DNA of 64,000 nt, taken from Flavobacteriaceae bacterium UBA1682 (GTDB lineage Bacteria; Bacteroidota; Bacteroidia; Flavobacteriales; Flavobacteriaceae). The position numbers and the translations under genes are program-made. Numbering within the stretch: position 1 is the first letter of the stretch; the number at the start of each line of letters is the position of its first letter. Below the pieces are notes generated by a model, which did no database searches, was not told the DNA's origin, and saw only the letters and a list, made by a program, of their open reading frames with translations. This document shows, one piece after another, positions 56,217 through 64,000 of the stretch. Where the stretch lies: the NCBI GenBank assembly GCA_002320285.1, contig DCKE01000026.1, forward strand, positions 1-64,000, given 5' to 3'.

Positions 56217-57857
56217 TTATTTTTTGGTGTTTTTCTTTTCTTGTTTCGGCTTGCCTGTAGTTTCGGTTTGGACCTCCATTGGAACCTCTGCATCTTTCTG
56301 TTGGGTGATGCTCTCTTTTTGAATTTTTAAATCCAAAGCGAGTTCAGATTCTGGGAAAATTTGATCGAGACTTCGTATGCGTTCCTCGCCCCGCCAATTG
56401 AAATCTCGTAGTTTACGCGCATTTTCAGGCAGGTCGGCTTCTGGGTAAATTTCGCTTTTAGGTTCGACAAATAGGGTGGCGGTCTGTATTTTATTTTCTT
56501 CTAACTCCAAATTGATTCGGCTGCAAACCCCTTTGTTGATTCCGATAAACTCATCTTTATCATTGTACATATAATAAATGATTTCGGCATTTTTGATCAG
56601 ATCGATTTCGTACATTTTATTATCCCGAAACTTCCCATAGAGATTTTGTCCCTTGACTTGATTAAAACCCGTGCCCAAAGTGTCCTGCTGTATGACAAAT
56701 GCATCGACTAAGACCTTGAGCGAGTCGAGTTGCTCGGTGACGGGATTGTTGATTAAATGTATCAATTTACCGCTTAACTGACTGTCTCCATTCCAAACAA
56801 CGGGTTTGCCAATCATTTGAGTGAGTCCAACTTTCTGACTGTAATGCAAAGAATCACTCTTTCCACTCATATCTGTTTTAAAAATTCGGGCATCATTAAA
56901 ACCGCGTATGATCCGCGCTTCCGGTTTTCCTGTAACCAAGATACGTTTGGCGTGTATATAAACCGAATCATTTTCTGTGACCGTAGTTATTAAAGCTTTT
57001 TTAGTAACAAACATCGAATCTTGTGCTCTGTAAACTTCGGCATAATGTCCGCGTATAATCATTTTATTGATCGTATCGGTTATTTTGACGTTGTTGGTGG
57101 CTGATGAGAAATCGCGTTTTTTGTCGTAATACATCGAATCGCCTTCAATGCGACGGTTGTCGTATATGATATGAGATTTCTTGATTAACTTTCCAATGTC
57201 TTGTTTGACATCATAAAAACCGTTTTCGGTATAGATATAATTGTCTTTGCTCGTAATTGTTGATGGTCCAAAAACATAAGAATGTTGAGGAACTTCATAA
57301 TAATCTAAGTGGTTTGATTTAACGACCGTTCCCTGATCGGTAGTGATGGTTACTGCATTGAAAAATTGAAATTTCTTGTCGTTTACAAAATATTTCCCCG
57401 CGTTACTGGTCAATAAGTTTCCCTCGTTGGTGATTTTTCCAAATGAATTGTAGTAAACGATATTTTGGTTTCGATCAAAGTGTAGGGTATCGGTTTCCAG
57501 CATAGAGTTTGGCGAACGCATGATGACGTTTCCATTGGCGTAGGCAAAGCCATTCATACCGTTGTATTCGGCGTAGCGGCTGTTCATATGAATGGTGTCA
57601 CCTTGGTTCATGATGACATTACCAAAGAGTTTGATGTAGTTTTCCTTTTCGAAGTAGTAGGCCTTATTGCAAGTGATTAATACCCCATCGTGTTCTGCAT
57701 TGATGTTTCCAGTTAATATAACCGCATTGGGAATTTCCGCTTGGTTGATATCGCTATAATCCGCATGGTTAATGATGATGTTTTTTTTATTTTGTGCAGT
57801 TACAACGAAGGTGAAAAGAAGAAAAGAATATAGAAAAAATAATGGTATTGTTTTCAA
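56217..57857 (-). CDS. OstA/LptA-like periplasmic protein
   Basis: A 546-aa secreted protein with a signal peptide (cut near VVTAQ, residue 21). It then has long beta-rich OstA/LptA-like sequence, e.g. AVILTGNINAEHDGVLITCN, then ENYIKLFGNVIMNQG, a pattern that forms a beta-jellyroll bridge carrying LPS. It is far longer than LptA (about 185 aa), and the C-terminus is Lys/Glu-rich (QEKKNTKK). It is probably the flavobacterial LptA/OstA-type protein. Its stop overlaps nothing, but it is only 11 bp from the aminotransferase. Confidence 0.83.
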   Translation of the reverse strand: MKTIPLFFLYSFLLFTFVVTAQNKKNIIINHADYSDINQAEIPNAVILTGNINAEHDGVLITCNKAYYFEKENYIKLFGNVIMNQGDTIHMNSRYAEYNGMNGFAYANGNVIMRSPNSMLETDTLHFDRNQNIVYYNSFGKITNEGNLLTSNAGKYFVNDKKFQFFNAVTITTDQGTVVKSNHLDYYEVPQHSYVFGPSTITSKDNYIYTENGFYDVKQDIGKLIKKSHIIYDNRRIEGDSMYYDKKRDFSSATNNVKITDTINKMIIRGHYAEVYRAQDSMFVTKKALITTVTENDSVYIHAKRILVTGKPEARIIRGFNDARIFKTDMSGKSDSLHYSQKVGLTQMIGKPVVWNGDSQLSGKLIHLINNPVTEQLDSLKVLVDAFVIQQDTLGTGFNQVKGQNLYGKFRDNKMYEIDLIKNAEIIYYMYNDKDEFIGINKGVCSRINLELEENKIQTATLFVEPKSEIYPEADLPENARKLRDFNWRGEERIRSLDQIFPESELALDLKIQKESITQQKDAEVPMEVQTETTGKPKQEKKNTKK

Positions 57858-57924
57858 ATCTAGAATTTTTGTTCAAATTTAAAGAAAAAAAGTTCAGAAA
57901 AATTTAATTGGGAATTATTTATAA

Positions 57925-57956
57925 ACAAAAAACACTTTCCGAAGAAAGTGTTTTGA
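57925..57956 (-). terminator. Terminator of purA
   Basis: AAAACACTTTC / GAAAGTGTTTT, an 11-bp perfect stem (57929-57939 with 57944-57954), next to the purA stop. Confidence 0.85.
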
Positions 57957-57961
57957 GTTAA

Positions 57962-59233
57962 TTATTTTAGAATAGTTTGTTTTCGGTCTGGACCAACAGA
58001 TATTATCTTGATTGGAACTCCAACTTCACTTTCGATAAATTCGATATATTCCTTGAATTCTGCAGGAAATTGATCGTACTCAGTCATTTGAGTTAAATCG
58101 GCTTTCCATCCTTTTTTCTCTACGAAAACAGGCGTTACATTTTCAGGTTCGATATTGTAAGGTAAATGTTTGATTACTTTTCCTTGGTATTCGTAAGCCG
58201 TACAGATTTGTAGGGTTTCAAAACCGGAAAGTACATCGCCTTTCATCATGTATAGTTCAGTAACACCATTAACTTGAACAGCGTATTTCAACACTACTAA
58301 ATCCAACCAACCACAACGTCTAGCACGACCGGTTACTGAGCCGAATTCTCTTCCGATACTGGCCATTTTTGCTCCAGTTTCGTCGCTTAATTCAGTAGGG
58401 AATGGGCCACTACCAACACGAGTTGTATACGCTTTGAAGATACCAAAAACTTTTTGTACTTTATTAGGAGGAACTCCCAGGCCTGTACAAGCACCAGCAG
58501 CAGTAGTATTGGAGGAAGTAACGAATGGATATGTTCCAAAATCGATGTCCAACATAGAACCCTGCGCACCTTCGGCCAAAATTGATTTTCCTTCTTTTAA
58601 AGCATTGTTGATATACTCTTCGCTATCGATAAAAGTAAGTTTTTTCAACTGCTCAACAGCTGTGAAAAACTCTTCTTCTAATTCAGCTAAGTTGAATTGT
58701 AAATCTACATCGTGAAAGGTAATCATCGATTTGTGTTTTTCCGCTAAAGCGTTATAACGCTCTTTGAAATCCGCCAATTCTATATCGCCAACACGAAGTC
58801 CATTTCTTCCGGTTTTGTCCATATAAGTTGGACCAATTCCCTTTAGAGTAGAACCGATTTTAGCTTTTCCTTTAGAGGCCTCTGATGCTGCGTCTAACAA
58901 GCGGTGTGTAGGTAAAATTAAATGCGCTTTTCTAGAGATTAGCAATCTTGAATAGATGTCGATGTTGAATTTCTCCAAGTCGGCAATTTCTTTGATGAAA
59001 ACCACAGGATCGATAACGACTCCGTTTCCAATAATATTGATGGAGTTTTTGTGAAAAATTCCAGATGGAATCGTTCTTAGTACGTGTTTTATTCCGTCAA
59101 ATTCTAAGGTGTGCCCAGCATTAGGACCTCCTTGAAAGCGAGCAATGATGTCGTATTTAGAAGTCAGAACGTCTACAATTTTTCCTTTTCCTTCATCGCC
59201 CCATTGCAGGCCAAGTAGTAAATCTACTGTCAT
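57962..59233 (-). CDS. purA: Adenylosuccinate synthase
   Basis: A 423-aa enzyme of AMP synthesis, joining IMP and aspartate with GTP. The P-loop LQWGDEGKGK (with D13) is at 9-18, and the catalytic histidine lies in NAGHTLEFDG. KIGSTLKGIGPTYMDK and the GSVTGRARRCGWLDLV region follow, all intact. Length fits (E. coli 432). It is in line with the Fur gene 33 bp upstream on the same strand. Confidence 0.97.
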   Translation of the reverse strand: MTVDLLLGLQWGDEGKGKIVDVLTSKYDIIARFQGGPNAGHTLEFDGIKHVLRTIPSGIFHKNSINIIGNGVVIDPVVFIKEIADLEKFNIDIYSRLLISRKAHLILPTHRLLDAASEASKGKAKIGSTLKGIGPTYMDKTGRNGLRVGDIELADFKERYNALAEKHKSMITFHDVDLQFNLAELEEEFFTAVEQLKKLTFIDSEEYINNALKEGKSILAEGAQGSMLDIDFGTYPFVTSSNTTAAGACTGLGVPPNKVQKVFGIFKAYTTRVGSGPFPTELSDETGAKMASIGREFGSVTGRARRCGWLDLVVLKYAVQVNGVTELYMMKGDVLSGFETLQICTAYEYQGKVIKHLPYNIEPENVTPVFVEKKGWKADLTQMTEYDQFPAEFKEYIEFIESEVGVPIKIISVGPDRKQTILK

Positions 59234-59266
59234 TATTATGTGTGTTGTTTAGATTAGTGGTCTTGA

Positions 59267-59716
59267 CTATTTTTCGGTCGGTTTATTTCTAGTTCCATAG
59301 AAATAAAGAGAATGTGAATTGATTTCAACATCAAAAATCTCTTCGATCGTTTGTTTGATCGTTTGAATTCGTGGATCACAAAATTCAATAACTTCCCCAG
59401 TGTCGGTTAAGATGATATGATCGTGTTGTTTATCAAAATAGGATTTTTCGTAATGGGCTTGGTTTTGACCAAATTGATGACGGCGTACCAAACCACATTC
59501 CAATAAAAGTTCAATAGTATTGTATAGTGTTGCTCTACTTACACGATAGTTCTTGTTCTTCATTTTAATGTATAAAGACTCGATGTCGAAGTGTTCTTCG
59601 CTATCGTAAATCTCTTGTAAAATGGCGTAGCGTTCCGGTGTTTTTCGATGCCCTCTTTCTTCTAAATACTTTGTAAAAACAGTTTTTACAATTTCTTGAC
59701 TTTTACTTGTTTCCAT
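59267..59716 (-). CDS. Fur-family regulator
   Basis: A 149-aa Fur/PerR-family protein. Residues 20-85 form the winged helix (TPERYAILQEIYDSEEHFDIE, then YRVSRATLYNTIELLLECGL). The metal-binding part reads KQHDHIILTDTGEVIEF with H98 and H100, followed by FCDPRI. The usual first CxxC zinc pair after HDH (CxxCG) is absent; LTDTG stands in its place. ATG 59716 is chosen (METSKSQEIV); an upstream ATG (59740) would add MQLIFNIP. TATCTTTG on the minus strand (59738-59745) is a likely -7 element. Confidence 0.93.
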   Translation of the reverse strand: METSKSQEIVKTVFTKYLEERGHRKTPERYAILQEIYDSEEHFDIESLYIKMKNKNYRVSRATLYNTIELLLECGLVRRHQFGQNQAHYEKSYFDKQHDHIILTDTGEVIEFCDPRIQTIKQTIEEIFDVEINSHSLYFYGTRNKPTEK

Positions 59717-59826
59717 TGGAATATTAAATATCAATTGCAAAGATAAGGCTATTTTTTTTGTTATGAAATGTAATAGCCGAACCTTTTTTATAATTATGTA
59801 TATTTAACTAGCGCGTTCGCGTACAG

Positions 59827-62043
59827 TTAATTGGAATATATTCGCGTTACCTTATCAACACCCTCTATCTTTTTTATATTGATCATCAATTTTTTTAACA
59901 AGGCGTTGTTCGGAACTGTAATGGTGATTTGACCATTAAAGATACCTGCGTTCTCACTCAGGGAAATGCTCTTGATATTAACGGTCATATTGTTTGAGAT
60001 AACTCTGGTGATTTCACCAGTTAATCCAATAGAATCTAATCCGGTAATTTTAATCGTGGCCTCAAAATTTTCTTTAGACGAATCAATCCATTGCGCATTG
60101 ATAATCCTGTAGGCATAATTGGATTGTAAGCTAATCGCATTGGGACAATCTTTACGGTGTACTTTTATTCCTTCGTTGATCGTTACAAATCCAAATACAT
60201 CATCACCCGGAATAGGATTGCAACAACTGGCTAATTTATAGTCGAGTTTCTCGTTGTCTTTACCAAAAACGATTAAATCCAGTTGAGAGGCATCTTTGTT
60301 GGCTATGATCTCTGGATTGGTACTCGGTTGTCTTTTGATTGTCTTTTTAAAGAAATTGATTAAAGTATTGTTCTTTAAAGCGGCAAAATCTTTAAGCTGC
60401 TGATTTTCGATAATTCCGACGCCCACTCTGTAAAATAAATCCAAGCTGGTCTTTAGTTTGAAATAATTAACCATCTCATTAATGGTTTTCTCATCCAAGG
60501 TGATTTTTAAATGACGCAGTTTTCGGATCAGGATCTCTTTTCCGTCTTCAGCGATTTTTTTGGTATTTTCGTTGAGTACGTTTCTAATCTTGTTTTTAGC
60601 TCGTGATGTCGTAACATAATCCAGCCAATGTATACTTGGCTTCTGATGATCAGAAGTCATAATTTCGACCTGATCACCGCTGTTTAAGACATGATTTAAA
60701 GGTACCAAACGACCGTTGACACGCGTTCCTCTGGTGTGAATTCCAATTTCGGAGTGTATGCTAAAGGCGAAGTCCAAGGCAGTAGCCCCTTTTGGAAGTG
60801 ATTTAATTTCTCCTTTAGGCGTAAAAATATAGATTTCTTTAGAGTATAGGTTTAATTTAAAGTCTTCGACAAAATCAACGGCATTGCTTTCGGCATTTTC
60901 CAAAGCTTCTTTGAGTTGATTGAGCCAGATGTCTAAACTGTTTTCTTCGGTAACTCCTTGTTTGTATTTATAATGTGCGGCATAGCCTTTTTCGGCAATT
61001 TCGTCCATGCGTTCGCTGCGAATCTGAATTTCTACCCAACGACCCTTCGGACCCATAACGGTGATGTGTAGGGCTTCATAACCGGTCGATTTTGGCGAGG
61101 ATATCCAGTCTCTTAAACGACTAGGACTCGGTCTGTAGTGATCGGTCACTATCGAATAGATTTTCCATGCCAGGAATTTTTCCTCATTGGGCTTGGATTT
61201 GTAGATGATTCGCAGAGCGAATTTATCGTAAACCTCGTCGAAAGTAACGTTCTGAACCTTCATTTTTCGACGTATCGAATAGATCGATTTTGGGCGGCCT
61301 TTCATCGTGTATTCAATATGCTCGTTGTCTAACGATTCTTTGAGAACATCAGAGATCGAATTCATATAGGCTTCCTGTTCTTCCTTGGTATCTCTAATTC
61401 TGCTTACTATATCTTGATAAACAGCGGGTTCTGTATACTTTAGTCCCAAATCTTCTAATTTGGTTTTAATGTTAAACAAACCCAATCTATGTGCAAGTGG
61501 GGCATAGATATAGAGTGTTTCAGAAGCGATTTTGGCTTGCTTGTATTCGGCCATGCTTTCCATGGTTTGCATATTGTGCAAACGGTCTGCGATTTTAATT
61601 AGTATTACTCGAACATCGTCATTGAGTGTCAACAACATTTTGCGGTAGTTTTCCGCTTGCATCGATATGTGAGAATCCGGTTCTAGTAGAGCCATCTTCG
61701 TCAATCCCTCAACAATTTTAGCTACTTTGGGGTTAAACCATTCTTCAATTTGTTCTACCGTGATATCCGTATCTTCAACCACATCATGCATCAACGCTGC
61801 GGCAATAGATGTCGCCCCCAGTCCAATTTCTGAAGCGACAATTTTGGCTACAGCAATCGGATGGAAAATATAGGCTTCTCCAGATTTTCTACGTTGGTTT
61901 TTATGCGCTTCAACTGCTACATCAAATGCCTTACGTATCATTTTTTTGTCATCGTCTGATAAGGTTTGATAACTTATTCTAAGTAATTCCTTATACTCTT
62001 GAGCGATGGCTTTATTTTCTTTTTCAATTTCTATTTCGGTCAT
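59827..62043 (-). CDS. RelA/SpoT bifunctional (p)ppGpp synthetase/hydrolase
   Basis: A 738-aa protein of the stringent response. The N-terminal HD hydrolase has H61, then HD at 86-87 (ALMHDVVEDT), so hydrolysis is expected to work. The synthetase domain follows (about 230-400, KSTGYEALHITVMG and EIQIRSERMDEIAEKGYAAH). TGS (about 410-470, IFTPKGEIKSLPKGATALDF) and a C-terminal ACT domain end it. A hairpin TTAACT/AGTTAA overlaps its stop. It is the only Rel/Spo-type gene in the window. Confidence 0.96.
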   Translation of the reverse strand: MTEIEIEKENKAIAQEYKELLRISYQTLSDDDKKMIRKAFDVAVEAHKNQRRKSGEAYIFHPIAVAKIVASEIGLGATSIAAALMHDVVEDTDITVEQIEEWFNPKVAKIVEGLTKMALLEPDSHISMQAENYRKMLLTLNDDVRVILIKIADRLHNMQTMESMAEYKQAKIASETLYIYAPLAHRLGLFNIKTKLEDLGLKYTEPAVYQDIVSRIRDTKEEQEAYMNSISDVLKESLDNEHIEYTMKGRPKSIYSIRRKMKVQNVTFDEVYDKFALRIIYKSKPNEEKFLAWKIYSIVTDHYRPSPSRLRDWISSPKSTGYEALHITVMGPKGRWVEIQIRSERMDEIAEKGYAAHYKYKQGVTEENSLDIWLNQLKEALENAESNAVDFVEDFKLNLYSKEIYIFTPKGEIKSLPKGATALDFAFSIHSEIGIHTRGTRVNGRLVPLNHVLNSGDQVEIMTSDHQKPSIHWLDYVTTSRAKNKIRNVLNENTKKIAEDGKEILIRKLRHLKITLDEKTINEMVNYFKLKTSLDLFYRVGVGIIENQQLKDFAALKNNTLINFFKKTIKRQPSTNPEIIANKDASQLDLIVFGKDNEKLDYKLASCCNPIPGDDVFGFVTINEGIKVHRKDCPNAISLQSNYAYRIINAQWIDSSKENFEATIKITGLDSIGLTGEITRVISNNMTVNIKSISLSENAGIFNGQITITVPNNALLKKLMINIKKIEGVDKVTRIYSN

Positions 62044-62130
62044 ATATGTTGCTATTGAACATTCTAAATTTAAACGAAAAATTTTAAATTAACAAGTTTT
62101 ATGTCGGGTATTCCGAGACTAGTACACAAC

Positions 62131-62165
62131 AAAAAAACTCCTCGTGATAGAGGAGTTGCTTTTTT
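62131..62165 (-). terminator. Terminator of the outer-membrane protein gene
   Basis: ACTCCTC / GAGGAGT stem (62137-62156) with an A7 run on its left. Confidence 0.78.
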
Positions 62166-62180
62166 ATTGTTGTTGTGATT

Positions 62181-62858
62181 TTAGAACATATAAAATACAC
62201 CAGCAGCTGCTTGCATATTACTACCTGGACCGTCATTCAAATTCTTTTTACCCAAAATTTCTAGGTTGATACCAAATCTACTCAATCTGCTATCACGCAT
62301 ATATCTGTAATCTCTTAGGGTAGCAATATCGGCAAACCAAAAATTAATACCACCACCGTAGTTAAACGTAGCATTGTTTGTACCGTCTAATTGTAAAAAA
62401 CCAGCACCAGTTGCGATGTATGGATCTACGATAGGAATATTTAATAAACCTCCGATACTGTATTTTAAGTTGGCGTCAATGGCAAAAACATTCAAATCAT
62501 CATTGGCAAATAAGTCGTGAGCAGAAGTTACTGCATTTCCCTTTTCGATTTTATTCATCGCAATAGCTAATTCTGCACTTAAATGGTTTACGATATTCGT
62601 TTCGATAGCTACTCGAGAAGGAAAGGCTAACATATTCCAATTTTCGGTATTGGTAGCGTCATCTTTGTCGAACCCGAAGTCCATAATGTTCATTTGCAAG
62701 GACACCTTCCATTTATAGTCGTTTACGAAACGTTTTTCTTTGAAAGTTTGTGCCTGCGAAGTGATACTAAATGAAAAGACTAAAGCAGCAAATGTTAATT
62801 TTAATTTTGAAAACGTTTTTTGCTTAGCGCAAATGGATTTAAAGCAATTCATATTCAT
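62181..62858 (-). CDS. Outer-membrane beta-barrel protein (OmpA-like barrel)
   Basis: A 225-aa protein with a basic N-terminus and hydrophobic signal (KLTFAALVFSFSITSQAQT, cut near residue 37). Seven or eight beta strands follow, ending VFYMF with the aromatic terminal residue typical of outer-membrane barrels. GGGINFWFADIATLRDYRYM and the AGAGFLQLDG strand are similar to small Bacteroidota barrel proteins. Two ATGs (62858 and 62852) are in frame; I keep the first. Function unknown. A 313-bp AT-rich stretch separates it from the next gene. Confidence 0.78.
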   Translation of the reverse strand: MNMNCFKSICAKQKTFSKLKLTFAALVFSFSITSQAQTFKEKRFVNDYKWKVSLQMNIMDFGFDKDDATNTENWNMLAFPSRVAIETNIVNHLSAELAIAMNKIEKGNAVTSAHDLFANDDLNVFAIDANLKYSIGGLLNIPIVDPYIATGAGFLQLDGTNNATFNYGGGINFWFADIATLRDYRYMRDSRLSRFGINLEILGKKNLNDGPGSNMQAAAGVFYMF

Positions 62859-63005
62859 TTGTTTAGTTGTTGTTGGAATGTGGCTTTGTTTTTTGTTGAT
62901 TGTTAAAAAAAACTAAAAACACCCAAATTTAGATTAAAAAATTAATTTAGCAAATTAATACGACTTTTTTTGATTAATATTTATTTCAATATAGCAACTG
63001 CAGTG

Positions 63006-64000
63006 TTAAGAAGTTGGTATAAAATGCAAATCATGGAAATCATAACTAAAGTCTGTTAAAGGTGATATCGCCTCCATTTCAAAGGATTCAATCTTATTTT
63101 CCTGAACTTTTATTTTTATAAAGGCATCAGCATTAAAGGATTGGTTGTTCCATTTTACAGTATATACATCATCCTTATAAAAATGGATCTCTCCCTGGAG
63201 TTCTGGGGATCGTTTGGATGCGAATATGATTTTATTTTTTTCCTTATAAATATTCACTTCTCCCAACCATGCATCGCGGTATTTACCGATTAAGGCCTCC
63301 AATGCTTTAACGGAACTCGATGATTTTTTATTGTTGTTTACGGTTGTCCACACTTGATCAACGATCAGTGCAGCTTCATTATTGTTTTGAGCAACGCGAT
63401 TTTGGTAGTGGGCTACAAAATCCTGGTAGGGCAGGGCTAAGTAGTGATTTTTGATCGTATTGGTAATCGATTGAAAAGCGGCTCCTGACTGTTGGTTGGT
63501 CAATACAATTATACCTAGGTTTTGTTGGGGTAATAAGGTTATTTGCGTAACAATTCCCTCCAGACCACCGGTATGAGAAACCTGCAAAGATCCAGCCACA
63601 TCGGCTAATTGCCATCCTAATCCATAGGCTGAAAACAAGGTATTGTAAGGAGGAGTTGTTTGAGTTGGAATCCAGGTTTGAGGTGTCCACATCTCGCGCT
63701 GAACCGCCGCACTAAATACCTTGGTGTCATTCCAGTTTCCGTGGTTTAACTGCAATTGAACCCATTTTGACAAATCGCTAATGTTAGAATAAATACCTCC
63801 AGCAGCATCGAGTATCGTGTTGGTGTATCTCGGGATCACGGTTAGCTGACCTTCTATGGGAACATGAGGGACGATAACATTCGTTTTATCTGTCAAGCGG
63901 TTCCAGTTTCCCGCACTGGCGGTCATGCCGATGGGCTTCATAATTTCAGTTTCTACAAAGCTTGCCCAGCTCATACCGCTGACGCGTTCTAAAACTGTTC
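63006..64000 (-). CDS. Serine hydrolase, beta-lactamase-like (partial)
   Basis: A 5'-truncated class C beta-lactamase/esterase-type protein. The frame stays open from the ATG at 63974 through to the window end (reading TVLERVSGMSWASFVETE), so the N-terminal SxxK part is outside. Visible are the TILDAAGGIYSNISDLSKWV region and the HTGG (KTG-like) motif in SLQVSHTGGLEGIVTQI, plus a C-terminal DUF3471-like part (EALIGKYRDAWLGEVNIY). It could act on peptidoglycan fragments, esters or lactams. Confidence 0.82.
   Translation of the reverse strand, partial: TVLERVSGMSWASFVETEIMKPIGMTASAGNWNRLTDKTNVIVPHVPIEGQLTVIPRYTNTILDAAGGIYSNISDLSKWVQLQLNHGNWNDTKVFSAAVQREMWTPQTWIPTQTTPPYNTLFSAYGLGWQLADVAGSLQVSHTGGLEGIVTQITLLPQQNLGIIVLTNQQSGAAFQSITNTIKNHYLALPYQDFVAHYQNRVAQNNNEAALIVDQVWTTVNNNKKSSSSVKALEALIGKYRDAWLGEVNIYKEKNKIIFASKRSPELQGEIHFYKDDVYTVKWNNQSFNADAFIKIKVQENKIESFEMEAISPLTDFSYDFHDLHFIPTS

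Overview
The window comes from a low-GC member of the Bacteroidota, most likely the family Flavobacteriaceae (a Flavobacterium/Myroides-like organism). The support is: a fused SecDF; a type IX secretion (T9SS) C-terminal sorting domain on a secreted metalloprotease; a RimB-RimK-type fusion; the LETM1-related family and a lone Gre-like protein seen in flavobacteria; and promoters of the Bacteroidota form TTG-N20-TATATTTG in front of thrS, gyrB and secDF. No rRNA is present, so the genus cannot be fixed.

Layout. Positions 1-630 hold the 3' tail of a decayed ISL3/ISAon1-type transposase, two near-identical 38-bp repeats and tRNA-Ser(UGA). Positions 0.96-2.2 kb hold an SDR oxidoreductase and a four-helix-bundle protein. 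Positions 2.3-5.6 kb are the minus-strand translation operon thrS-infC-rpmI-rplT, in which infC appears to start at an AUA codon. Positions 5.8-9.6 kb are a surface-sugar cluster: GNAT/FemAB-like acyltransferase, DegT/FdtB-like aminotransferase, Wzx-like flippase and FdtA/QdtA-like ketoisomerase. A Leu/Val-type dehydrogenase follows. Positions 11.2-14.0 kb hold a secreted fibre-like protein and a T9SS metalloprotease, 2 bp apart. Positions 14.0-21.3 kb are a glycosyltransferase island: two GT4-like genes, a GT4 on the other strand, a GT2, and a tightly overlapping run of ftsE, a DPM-type GT2 and a GT-C membrane transferase.

Positions 21.5-26.3 kb encode a large TPR protein and an outer-membrane beta-barrel. 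A gene-poor stretch (26.4-28.6 kb) contains only a Gre-like gene plus what look like two decayed genes. Positions 28.6-49.99 kb are mainly housekeeping: gyrB, mdh, secDF, a CNNM/CorC-type protein, metK, two tandem beta-carbonic anhydrases, a LETM1-related protein, a DUF4142 lipoprotein, the RimB-RimK fusion, clpC, gyrA and a TPR protein. Positions 50.4-64 kb are almost all minus strand: DUF349, aroE, TPR, class-III aminotransferase, OstA/LptA-like, purA, Fur-family regulator, RelA/SpoT, an outer-membrane protein, and a serine hydrolase cut by the window edge.

How the genes work together. The window mixes core information processing (translation initiation, gyrase, stringent response, protein export and quality control) with envelope building (sugar nucleotide modification, flippase, glycosyltransferases, LPS-transport-like OstA, T9SS cargo). 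I see no CRISPR array, prophage, restriction system or complete IS. The least explained items are the AUA start of infC, a possible structured RNA between rpmI and rplT, the 14-bp repeats lying between stop codons and terminators, the ftsE/DPM/GT-C operon, and the two decayed genes.
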